A stretch of 5,136 nt of DNA from an uncultured Selenomonadales bacterium (lineage in GTDB: Bacteria > Bacillota > Negativicutes > Selenomonadales > Selenomonadaceae). Shown piece after piece: positions 1-4,892 of the stretch. The notes below the pieces were generated by a model. That model was not told the origin of the DNA. It was given only the letters and a program-made list of their open reading frames with translations, and did no database searches. The position numbers were made by a program, and so were the translations under genes. Location: positions 1-5,136 of the forward strand of contig CAMZDU010000114.1 of NCBI GenBank assembly GCA_947305445.1, read 5' to 3'. Position 1 is the stretch's first letter. Every line of letters begins with the position of its first letter.

Positions 1-21
1 CGGAAAGTAAAGCCTGTGTGA
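1..21 (+). CDS. TnpB-like transposon nuclease, C-terminal fragment (partial)
   Basis: The last six codons of a plus-strand frame, ending RKVKPV-TGA, enter from the left edge. The same frame continues after the TGA with EEIRRKLGATSMIQEAP, which resembles the usual C-terminal tail of TnpB (OrfB) proteins. The TGA is therefore either the natural stop of a slightly short TnpB or a nonsense mutation that removed the tail. The catalytic RuvC and zinc-finger regions would be upstream and cannot be judged, so it is not known whether the protein is active. TnpB is the RNA-guided DNA nuclease of IS200/IS605 and IS607 elements. The call rests on frame, position next to the hairpin and tail resemblance only. 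Confidence 0.4.
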   Translation, partial: RKVKPV

Positions 22-66
22 GAGGAAATAAGACGCAAGCTCGGCGCGACCTCTATGATCCAGGAA

Positions 67-91
67 GCTCCCGCCTCTTTAGGCGGCGAGC
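67..91 (+). repeat. Imperfect-palindrome hairpin at the IS right end
   Basis: GCTC-CCGCC (67-75) pairs with GGCGG-GAGC (82-86 and 88-91) around the loop TCTTTA, leaving C87 bulged: nine base pairs in all. Subterminal hairpins of this kind are the sites recognised by the TnpA transposase as single-stranded DNA in IS200/IS605 elements. It also forms the last stem of the putative guide RNA. There is no following T-run, so it is not an intrinsic terminator. Confidence 0.65.
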
Positions 92-98
92 AGTTCAC

Positions 99-244
99 CG
101 CATATGATAATCAATTATAATCACCTGTTCAATAGCGAGAATTTTTATTTTTTGTCTTCAGACTTTTATCAAAAATCTCAAAACGTTTCGGCGGCGAGCG
201 TGTGCAGATCTTTTGACCGCCGCTCAATAATGCTCGTCATTTTT
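99..244. other. Non-coding gap between the IS end and the beta-barrel gene
   Basis: I see no supportable gene here. The stretch is AT-rich near the IS edge, with a few short inverted repeats. The open frame that starts at 104 runs antisense into the beta-barrel gene, has no ribosome binding site and encodes nothing recognisable. The only structure worth noting is the weak hairpin at 191-224, listed separately. Confidence 0.6.
177..224 (-). terminator. Weak candidate terminator for the minus-strand operon
   Basis: Read on the minus strand downstream of the beta-barrel stop, CGGCGG (224-219) can pair with CCGCCG (196-191) around a loop of 22 bases. Short T-runs, TTTT and then TTTTT, follow a few bases later but not immediately. 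The loop is long and the T-tract interrupted, so this is a poor intrinsic terminator. It is listed because it sits where the operon should end. Confidence 0.25.
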
Positions 245-1015
245 TCAGAAGTCATAACGCAGACCGATAAACGGTCCGTTGAGGACGAATTTGCCCATAT
301 CGCCGCCGCGCCGCAATTTGAAGTCAATCCGCCGCCAGCCCACACCGATTGAAAAATTTTTGCGCGGAAAATATTTTATGCCTGACTCAAAATCTGCAAA
401 GTGACCGTGACGACCAAACGGCAATCCCGAAAATTGCGCGTAGATGTCCAGCCGCGGACGAATCCTCATATAAAGCTTAAGCCCGACGCTCGGCACGACG
501 GCGAAATAATTTTTTGTTGCGGAGGAATTTTCACCGCGTGCAAAGCCGTGCCAGCCGACGGCGTTTAACGCGATGTTCCATTCCAAGCCCGAACCCATAA
601 GCGAAATAATTTCACGGTCGAGTTTTAATTTGACGAAGTGAATGTCACTTCGCGAATCGAGCTTGCCGCTTAAATTTTGTCCGCCGAAATTCATCGCGCC
701 GCCGGAACTTTTCCCCGCGCCGTGCAGATGAATCCAGTCCAGTGAAAAATTTTTATATCGCAACAAAATTTCGGGAGTTTCGCCGCGTGTAAAATTTAAA
801 TCGTCGCGCAAGTCAACGCGTCCGCCGCTCCAATGAAAGTCGGCCGATTTAAGTTGTGCGTTCAAATTCGGCGCAAAAAATCTCGTCTCAATGCTAAAAT
901 CAAAAGTCTTCTGCTTGACGCGGGAAATGCCTTCGTCGACTTCGGGCGGAAGTTCTTGCGCGGCTACCGAAGTCATTTCGGAAAAGATCATCGCCGCTAT
1001 TAAAAATTTTTTCAT
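245..1015 (-). CDS. Small outer-membrane beta-barrel protein
   Basis: This 256-residue protein is exported and probably inserted in the outer membrane. A short signal peptide covers residues 1-19 (MKKFLIAAM... with likely cleavage at SVAA/QELPP). The body has alternating hydrophobic and polar strands rich in aromatic residues and glycine, for example YKNFSLDWIHLHG (88-100), NYFAVVPSVGLKLYMRIRP (169-187) and FSIGVGWRRIDFKLRR (221-236). The C-terminus, NGPFIGLRYDF, ends in Phe, as expected of the beta-signal read by the BAM machinery. The length and strand number suggest a closed barrel of about 8-10 strands without a plug; whether it is a pore, adhesin or enzyme cannot be told. The ATG is supported by GAGGAG (1024-1029) eight bases upstream. 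It starts 47 bp after the ABC gene and is probably the last gene of the operon. No family name can be assigned with confidence. Confidence 0.8.
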   Translation of the reverse strand: MKKFLIAAMIFSEMTSVAAQELPPEVDEGISRVKQKTFDFSIETRFFAPNLNAQLKSADFHWSGGRVDLRDDLNFTRGETPEILLRYKNFSLDWIHLHGAGKSSGGAMNFGGQNLSGKLDSRSDIHFVKLKLDREIISLMGSGLEWNIALNAVGWHGFARGENSSATKNYFAVVPSVGLKLYMRIRPRLDIYAQFSGLPFGRHGHFADFESGIKYFPRKNFSIGVGWRRIDFKLRRGGDMGKFVLNGPFIGLRYDF

Positions 1016-1023
1016 GGTAAAAT

Positions 1024-1029
1024 CTCCTC
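1024..1029 (-). promoter_or_regulatory. Ribosome binding site of the beta-barrel gene
   Basis: On the minus strand GAGGAG lies eight bases before the ATG at 1015. It fixes this start, and it shows the gene has its own efficient initiation site even though it probably shares a transcript with the ABC gene. Confidence 0.8.
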
Positions 1030-1062
1030 GCCGAAAATAATTGGTACAACTCGCGTTTTTCG

Positions 1063-2592
1063 TTATGGATCGAGTGTCGCGATTGCGTCGGCGAACTCAA
1101 TCACGGCGGCTCTGTGCGTGGCAATGACAATCGTTTTGCGCGTCGAGAAATTTTTTATCAGCGACAAAACTTTTTGCTCCGTAACGTCGTCAAGCCCGGC
1201 AGTCGGTTCGTCGAGCAAAACTATCGGCGCGTCTTTTAGCAGGGCGCGAATCACGCCGAGCCGTTGCAGTTGTCCGCGACTTAATTTTTGCGGCGCGTTA
1301 AGGTCAAGCGTCGACAAATTCAGCATGGACAAAAATTTTGTCAGCTCCGTGTCGTCGAGCGTGTCAAACATCGTGAAGTTTTCTTTCAGCGGCGCGGCGA
1401 ACAAATGCGGAGCTTGCGGCGAGTAAGTGCAATTAGGAATTAGTAATGAGGAATTGGGAATTATTTTTCCGCTGTCGGGTTTTAACAGTCCCGCCAAAAT
1501 TTTCAGCAAAGTCGACTTGCCCGCGCCGCTCTCGCCGATTAATGCTGTCACCTTCCCCGCCGCGAACGTCAAGCTCAAGTTGCAAAGCGTCGGCGAAAAT
1601 TTTTTCGGATAGGTGAAACTCACGTCGTCGACCACAATCGTCGGCGGCGTTAAAATTTTTTCTGCAGAGCCGTCAACAATTTCCGACAACAAAAATTTTT
1701 TCAGCCGCTCCAACGACAAGCGAGCCGCTGTCATCACGTGGAAAGCAACGCCGAATTTGCGCACGGGCAAAAAAAATTCCGGCGCGAGCAACAATAGGAA
1801 CAACGCCGCTTGAAATTCCACGCCGCCGGAAATTAATCGCAAGCCCAACGTCACGGCGACCAGCGCGATTGACAGCGTGGTTATCAGCTCCAACGCGAAC
1901 GACGACACGAACGCCAATTTGAGCACGTCGAGTGTTGCCGCCGAAGATTTTTGCGAAGCCTCGCGAATTTTTTTTGCGCCGGCCTCAAGCCGATCGAACA
2001 TTTTAAGCGTCGTGATTGCCGATAAAATTTCTCGGAAGTCGCCGTTGAGTCTTTGCAGTTCAGCCCACGCACGAGAATTTTTTTCGGCCGTGGCCTTGCC
2101 GATTAACCACAACAACAACGGCGCGACCGGCAACGTCACCAGCAAAATTGCCGCCGTCAACAAATCCGTCACCGCCGCGCAAATTGTGAACAGCGGCAGA
2201 AAAATTATCGCGGAGATTATTGACGGCGCGACCTTCAGAAAAAAATCGTCGATTGCTCGGAGCGCGTCGAAAGTCAGCGTCAACAGCTCGCCGCTCGAAA
2301 TTTCCCGCTCGAATATTTGCGCGTGAATTTTTTTTCGGAAGATGGTCTGCACCTTGACGGACAGGCGTGCGAAAAATTTTTCTGTCATGCCCGCCGCGAA
2401 AATTCTGCCCGCGAAAAATCCGACCGTAGCAATCAAAAATTTTTCCGACGGCGTGTCGATGAACTTTACCAGCGAGGCCGCGCCGAGCAAAATAAAAAAT
2501 CCTTCGACGAGTTTGCACGCGGCAATCTCGCCGAGGATTTTTTTGTCGATTAAATTTCGCTGTTGAGCGATTGGCCAATTTCTTTTAAACAT
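1063..2592 (-). CDS. CydD-like ABC transporter half-molecule (permease fused to ATPase)
   Basis: This 509-residue inner-membrane exporter subunit has about six membrane segments (near 27-45, 51-68, 122-140, 146-166, 226-253 and 260-277) followed by an ATPase domain from about 318. ATPase motifs: Walker A GESGAGKST (353-361), Q-loop Gln393, signature LSRGQ (437-441), Walker B IVLLDE (457-462), D-loop GLD (466-468) and H-loop His493. The block LRLISGGVEFQAALFLLLLAPEF (251-273), with LPVRKFGVAFH after it, is characteristic of CydD, which with CydC exports cysteine/glutathione to the periplasm for cytochrome bd assembly. That function is inferred. The protein is shorter than usual CydD (about 550-590) and no CydC gene is present. 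Between GK(I) and the Q-loop the usual segment is replaced by repeat-encoded IPNSSLLIPN (378-387). The signature has Arg where Gly is usual. The ATG lies inside the preceding gene (43-bp overlap) and lacks a clear Shine-Dalgarno, so it is probably translated by coupling. It may instead be a homodimeric or different half-exporter. Confidence 0.8.
   Translation of the reverse strand: MFKRNWPIAQQRNLIDKKILGEIAACKLVEGFFILLGAASLVKFIDTPSEKFLIATVGFFAGRIFAAGMTEKFFARLSVKVQTIFRKKIHAQIFEREISSGELLTLTFDALRAIDDFFLKVAPSIISAIIFLPLFTICAAVTDLLTAAILLVTLPVAPLLLWLIGKATAEKNSRAWAELQRLNGDFREILSAITTLKMFDRLEAGAKKIREASQKSSAATLDVLKLAFVSSFALELITTLSIALVAVTLGLRLISGGVEFQAALFLLLLAPEFFLPVRKFGVAFHVMTAARLSLERLKKFLLSEIVDGSAEKILTPPTIVVDDVSFTYPKKFSPTLCNLSLTFAAGKVTALIGESGAGKSTLLKILAGLLKPDSGKIIPNSSLLIPNCTYSPQAPHLFAAPLKENFTMFDTLDDTELTKFLSMLNLSTLDLNAPQKLSRGQLQRLGVIRALLKDAPIVLLDEPTAGLDDVTEQKVLSLIKNFSTRKTIVIATHRAAVIEFADAIATLDP
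1431..1465. repeat. Five-unit heptanucleotide tandem repeat (AATTAGG consensus) inside the ABC gene
   Basis: On the plus strand five consecutive 7-mers begin at 1431, 1438, 1445, 1452 and 1459: AATTAGG, AATTAGT, AATGAGG, AATTGGG and AATTATT. All keep AAT at positions 1-3, and most differ from the consensus at one or two bases. On the coding (minus) strand they read as IIPNSSLLIPN in frame. Because three 7-mers make 21 bases, the reading frame can be kept through repeat changes of three units. Similar AATTAGG-type heptamer repeats are known as intergenic tandem repeats in several bacteria, notably cyanobacteria. Confidence 0.85.
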
Positions 2593-3080
2593 TTTTTGAA
2601 CGCGCCGCGCCGTGCACGCAGAGGACTGCCTTTTGAAGTTTCGTCGTCGCTTGCAAAGAACACGTCAACGACATTCGTCGGCGTGCAAAGGTAAGCGTCA
2701 ATCTGCACCGAGACGCGATTTTTTTGACGATGATTGGAGCTGTTTTGCTTGTCGACGGTGTCGGTGACGATTAGGCAAACAATCTTACCGCAGCCGCTCG
2801 CCGCCGCAAATTGAATCAAATCTTCCTTTTGCGGAGTCTGCTCGCCGATATAGCCGTTGTTAAGCCAATATTTTTTGTAGCGCGTCTGCAGTTCGTTGCC
2901 GACAAAAACTTTCGTGCCGTTCGACGGTTTTATCTCGTTCTGAATGATTTTATAGTAATCGTCGGTCTTGAACTCCGCGCCGCCGACAATGACAACGCCG
3001 ACGTCGTTACGCGCCGCCGCAAACGTCGTGCTCATCAGCGCGAAAAAAATTACCGCCGTCAGCAAAATAATTTTTCGCAA
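2550..3080 (-). CDS. Exported protein of unknown function (176 residues)
   Basis: I do not recognise a named family. Residues 1-22 form a clear signal peptide (MRKIILLTAVIFFALMSTTFAA/AR). The mature part looks like a compact alpha/beta domain: a hydrophobic strand VGVVIVGGAEF (27-37), a helix with DDYYKIIQNEIK (40-51), a Tyr/Lys-rich stretch TRYKKYWLNNGYI (66-78), a second buried strand KIVCLIVTDTV (99-109), an edge strand VSVQIDAYLC (123-132) and a basic C-terminal helix RARRGAFKKCLKEIG (155-169). The strand-helix pattern is reminiscent of periplasmic TolB-N/CsgG-like nucleotide-free folds, but that is a guess. The start codon is TTG at 3080, chosen because GAGGGGG (3090-3096) lies nine bases upstream and the signal peptide begins directly. 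It follows the LptA-like gene by 34 bp and its last 43 bases overlap the ABC gene, so the three are probably co-transcribed and act in the envelope. Confidence 0.75.
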   Translation of the reverse strand: MRKIILLTAVIFFALMSTTFAAARNDVGVVIVGGAEFKTDDYYKIIQNEIKPSNGTKVFVGNELQTRYKKYWLNNGYIGEQTPQKEDLIQFAAASGCGKIVCLIVTDTVDKQNSSNHRQKNRVSVQIDAYLCTPTNVVDVFFASDDETSKGSPLRARRGAFKKCLKEIGQSLNSEI

Positions 3081-3089
3081 AACAATTAC

Positions 3090-3096
3090 CCCCTCT
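3090..3096 (-). promoter_or_regulatory. Ribosome binding site deciding a TTG start
   Basis: Minus-strand GAGGGGG stands nine bases before the TTG at 3080. No in-frame ATG or GTG lies between it and the signal peptide, so TTG is the best start for the 176-residue exported protein. Confidence 0.7.
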
Positions 3097-3114
3097 TGGA
3101 TTTGAAGTCGACAA

Positions 3115-3696
3115 TTAATCGCTGTCTATTTCGGGAATTATGATTTCGGGCGCGTCGAAAGTTTTGTCGAGCGCAAGAATCGTGTTCTCGACGACGTTAT
3201 ACTGCACGTGCTGATAAGTTTTGCCGTCGAGAGTAATTCCGTCGGCGAGTTTAACTTTTTTGTCGGCCTTGAGTGTGACGGTGCCGTAGAAGTCGACGAT
3301 TTTGTCGCGCCAATTAAAAACCGCAGTGTCGGAAGTTATCGCGACGCTTTTTTTGTTGGAGAACTTTACCGAGCCGATGACTTCGGCAGTTTTGGTTTGC
3401 CATTGTAAATAGGCGCGGTCGCAGCTGAAAGTTATATCCTCCTGCGCAAGCTTGACGTGGCCTTCAGCCCGGCACTTCTGCTTGACGACGTTGACAAGTG
3501 CTTCGTCGGCAGTGATAATCGCTTGAAAGCCGTGATTGTTCGCCACGACGTGCACGTTGCCTTTGAGGACGTAGCAACCTTTAAACACGTCGAAGTACAT
3601 TTCGCCGGCGGAGATCTCCGGCATCGCGGCAAAAGTTGTGCTCTGCGCCAGGAGAATCGTCAGCACGACCGACGCGAAAAATTTTAAGAGCTTCAT
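3115..3696 (-). CDS. LptA/OstA-like periplasmic protein
   Basis: This 193-residue exported protein has the OstA/LptA jelly-roll pattern of short repeated beta-strands. Proteins of this type form the periplasmic bridge that carries lipopolysaccharide from the inner to the outer membrane. The signal peptide is residues 1-23 (MKLLKFFASVVLTILLAQSTTFA/A). Repeated strand units follow: AGEMYFDVFKGCYVLKGNV (30-48), ITADEALVNVVKQKCRAEGHVKL (61-83), ITFSCDRAYLQWQTKTAEVIGSVKF (88-112), ITSDTAVFNWRDKIVDFYGTVTLK (120-143). These match the family theme of an A/D-x-A-x-hydrophobic strand followed by a G-x-V turn. Size fits LptA (about 170-200). The start at 3696 is chosen over an upstream ATG at 3753 because it has AAGGAGA nearby and begins the signal peptide. 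It is the first gene of the minus-strand cluster. No LptB, LptC or KdsC/KdsD gene is seen beside it, so it may be a paralogue of the main LptA; a symbol is withheld. Confidence 0.75.
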   Translation of the reverse strand: MKLLKFFASVVLTILLAQSTTFAAMPEISAGEMYFDVFKGCYVLKGNVHVVANNHGFQAIITADEALVNVVKQKCRAEGHVKLAQEDITFSCDRAYLQWQTKTAEVIGSVKFSNKKSVAITSDTAVFNWRDKIVDFYGTVTLKADKKVKLADGITLDGKTYQHVQYNVVENTILALDKTFDAPEIIIPEIDSD

Positions 3697-3703
3697 AGGA
3701 AAT

Positions 3704-3712
3704 TCTCCTTCC
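3704..3712 (-). promoter_or_regulatory. Ribosome binding site of the LptA-like gene
   Basis: Minus-strand GGAAGGAGA ends about eight bases before the ATG at 3696. It decides the start: the alternative ATG at 3753 has no Shine-Dalgarno site and would put 19 polar residues ahead of the signal peptide. Confidence 0.75.
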
Positions 3713-3764
3713 GTCGATAATTTTCTGTCCGTAATGTTAATCGTATTCTCCATGAAAAAAAATT

Positions 3765-3810
3765 AACCTGCAGATTTTTTTTGCGGCGGAGACGATTAAG
3801 CTTGCAGGTT
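3765..3810. repeat. Inverted repeat AACCTGCA / TGCAGGTT in the divergent promoter region
   Basis: AACCTGCA (3765-3772) is the exact reverse complement of TGCAGGTT (3803-3810), with 30 bases between. The right arm abuts the candidate -35 of the plus-strand promoter. The spacing between arm centres is about 38 bases, between three and four helical turns. It could be a split operator for a regulator of both units or the stem of a leader structure; neither is shown. Confidence 0.45.
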
Positions 3811-3837
3811 TTACTGCGCCCGCGAACGTGATATAAT
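3810..3837 (+). promoter_or_regulatory. Sigma-70/SigA-type promoter with extended -10 for the SGNH hydrolase gene
   Basis: A consensus TATAAT (3832-3837) is preceded by TG at 3829-3830, giving an extended -10 (TGnTATAAT). TTTACT (3810-3815) is a fair -35 at 16-bp spacing. Transcription would begin near 3844, leaving a leader of about 30 bases before the ATG. Confidence 0.7.
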
Positions 3838-3862
3838 TGCCGCACTTGAAACGATTTTAATT

Positions 3863-3867
3863 GGAGG
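3863..3867 (+). promoter_or_regulatory. Ribosome binding site of the SGNH hydrolase gene
   Basis: GGAGG lies eight bases before the ATG at 3876. It rules out the in-frame TTG at 3861, which overlaps this site and would add only five residues ahead of the signal peptide. Confidence 0.85.
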
Positions 3868-3875
3868 CTCTCGCA

Positions 3876-4832
3876 ATGAATTTAAAAAAATTTTTATCGC
3901 TGATGTTGTCGACGTGCATGGTGTTCTTCGGCGGGAGTGTCGAAGCCGCAAAAAAATTACTGCCGCCGCTCCCGACCGCAGAATTTGAGCAAATGGACTA
4001 CGCGCCGCTCTATCCAACGTATTCTTGGGAACCGCTACCGATGACGCAATTTTATCAAGTGCGCGTCGTCAAACTTGACACGCCGCGTGATACAGTTGTT
4101 CGCGAGCTGATTAACAGCGAAGGTTTAAACCGCGTAACGGATTGGACGCCCTTCACCGGGGCGGGCGAATATTATTGGCAGGTGCGCGTAATCGACGGCA
4201 ACAAGCATCCGTTAAGCGATTGGTCCGAACGAAAATTTTTCACGGTGAGAATGCCCGTAAACATTGCCGTGCTCGGTGACAGTATAAGCCACGGCGGCGC
4301 GTCTTACATTCCCGCCGGCCAGCTTTCGTGTCAATGGCAAACTTATTGCGACCTTCCGATTAAAAATTTGGCACGCAGTGGCGACACAACTCAAAATATG
4401 CTCGACCGCTTCGACAACGACGTGTTGCCCTTCCGCCCGAAAGTGTTGCTGATTATGGCCGGTGTCAATGACATTCGCACGGGGTTGACGAGCGAGGCTG
4501 TCATAAAAAATTTGGAGACCTTGCGCGACAAATGTTTGACTAACGAAATTATGCCCGTCTTTTGCACGCTGACTTCAATGAATCCGGAAATCATTGCCCG
4601 ACGAGGAATTTACTTGACCGACGAAGATTGGCGCGAGGCTCGCGAAAAAATTAATCTGTGGATTATGCAGACGCCTTATCACGTCGACACGGCCGCCGCA
4701 CTCACCGACGACAAAGGTTATCTTCGCACCGAGCTGACCCCCGACGGACTGCATCCGGCTCTGCGCGGCAAAAAAATTATCGGCGAGACCATTGCCGACT
4801 ATATCCGAAATAATTTGCCAAGACTTCCTTAA
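3876..4832 (+). CDS. Secreted SGNH/GDSL hydrolase with N-terminal Fn3-like domain
   Basis: This 318-residue exported esterase-type enzyme has a signal peptide (residues 1-24, cleavage near VEA/A). Next is a beta-sandwich resembling fibronectin type III (about 45-124), with YSWEPLP (49-55), FYQVRVVK (59-66), YYWQVRVIDG (99-108) and LSDWSERKFFTV (113-124). The SGNH hydrolase domain begins at about 128. Its blocks are complete: nucleophile Ser136 in LGDSISHGG, Gly169 in ARSGDTT, Asn198 in AGVNDI, and Asp290/His293 in DGLHP. The family hydrolyses esters of acyl or acetyl groups on lipids or polysaccharides; the Fn3-like part suggests binding or positioning at a cell-surface or plant polysaccharide, so carbohydrate acetyl-esterase is one possibility, but the substrate is not readable from sequence. 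It has its own promoter and strong ribosome site and is transcribed away from the envelope cluster. A CAP-domain gene follows after 60 bp. No key residue is missing. Confidence 0.9.
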   Translation: MNLKKFLSLMLSTCMVFFGGSVEAAKKLLPPLPTAEFEQMDYAPLYPTYSWEPLPMTQFYQVRVVKLDTPRDTVVRELINSEGLNRVTDWTPFTGAGEYYWQVRVIDGNKHPLSDWSERKFFTVRMPVNIAVLGDSISHGGASYIPAGQLSCQWQTYCDLPIKNLARSGDTTQNMLDRFDNDVLPFRPKVLLIMAGVNDIRTGLTSEAVIKNLETLRDKCLTNEIMPVFCTLTSMNPEIIARRGIYLTDEDWREAREKINLWIMQTPYHVDTAAALTDDKGYLRTELTPDGLHPALRGKKIIGETIADYIRNNLPRLP

Positions 4833-4843
4833 CAATGCGATAT

Positions 4844-4849
4844 TATAAT
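4844..4849 (+). promoter_or_regulatory. Candidate -10 element before the CAP-domain gene
   Basis: A perfect TATAAT lies 43 bases before the ATG at 4893. No good -35 exists at 16-18 bp; TTGCCA (4815-4820) matches well but is 23 bp away. It may be a weak or activated promoter, or chance, with the gene read from the upstream promoter. Confidence 0.4.
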
Positions 4850-4880
4850 TGATGGCAAGTTAACTGATGTTTCAACCTGC

Positions 4881-4886
4881 GAGGTG
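4881..4886 (+). promoter_or_regulatory. Ribosome binding site of the CAP-domain gene
   Basis: GAGGTG is placed six bases before the ATG at 4893 and supports that start, from which a signal peptide begins directly. Confidence 0.75.
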
Positions 4887-4892
4887 ATTGAC

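Larger units (their letters stand above)
1..98 (+). mobile_element. Right end of an IS200/IS605-family (TnpB-carrying) element
   Basis: Only the last ~100 bases of the element lie in the window. Frame 1 reads RKVKPV, then a TGA, then a tail containing ATSMIQEAPASLGGEQF. The SM(K/I)QEAP... peptide just before a terminal hairpin is typical of the TnpB C-terminus and right end in this family (family knowledge). The hairpin has arms at 67-75 and 82-91 with a six-base loop and one bulged C at 87. It is followed by AGTTCAC, and elements of this family often stop at TTCAC or TTCAA, so I place the boundary near 98, give or take a few bases. No target duplication is expected because these elements use single-strand transposition. 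The rest of the element, including any TnpA gene, is upstream of the window. Confidence 0.7.
1..98 (+). ncRNA. 3' part of a putative TnpB-associated omega RNA (reRNA) scaffold
   Basis: In TnpB elements the guide RNA scaffold overlaps the 3' end of tnpB and finishes at the element's right boundary; the bases just outside serve as the guide. Here the scaffold would end with the hairpin at 67-91 plus AGTTCAC, and the guide would begin at about position 99. This is inferred from family knowledge and the hairpin. The start of the RNA is outside the window and expression is not shown. Confidence 0.35.
3697..3875. other. Divergent intergenic region between the two transcription units
   Basis: This region separates the start of the minus-strand cluster from the start of the plus-strand hydrolase gene. 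It contains A- and T-runs (3755-3762 and 3774-3781), the inverted repeat 3765-3810 and the plus-strand promoter 3810-3837. I could not identify a convincing minus-strand promoter. TACGAT, read on the minus strand just inside the 5' leader, is the nearest -10 candidate and lacks a good -35. Confidence 0.6.

Noticed and set aside
104..352. Plus-strand open frame of 82 codons
   Set aside because: It has no ribosome site, overlaps the well-supported beta-barrel gene antisense, and encodes no recognisable protein.
1877..2326. Plus-strand open frame of 149 codons opposite the ABC gene
   Set aside because: It is a Ser/Ala/Asn-rich mirror of the ABC coding strand, produced by GC-rich codon use. The minus-strand frame carries all ATPase motifs.
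2060..2578. Minus-strand open frame of 172 codons in another frame of the ABC gene
   Set aside because: Arg/Gly-rich frame-shifted shadow of the ABC protein with no motif or start signal of its own.
3697..3753. Upstream ATG that would extend the LptA-like protein by 19 residues
   Set aside because: The extension is polar and would bury the signal peptide. The strong AAGGAGA site belongs to the ATG at 3696.
3861..3875. In-frame TTG start for the SGNH hydrolase
   Set aside because: It overlaps the ribosome binding site GGAGG of the ATG at 3876.
3906..3917. Possible lipoprotein lipobox LSTC in the SGNH hydrolase
   Set aside because: Thr before Cys is not accepted in a normal lipobox, and a better signal peptidase I site follows at VEA/A.
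4833..4892. Intrinsic terminator between the hydrolase and CAP genes
   Set aside because: No GC-rich stem followed by a T-run is present; only the short AGTTAACT palindrome is seen.
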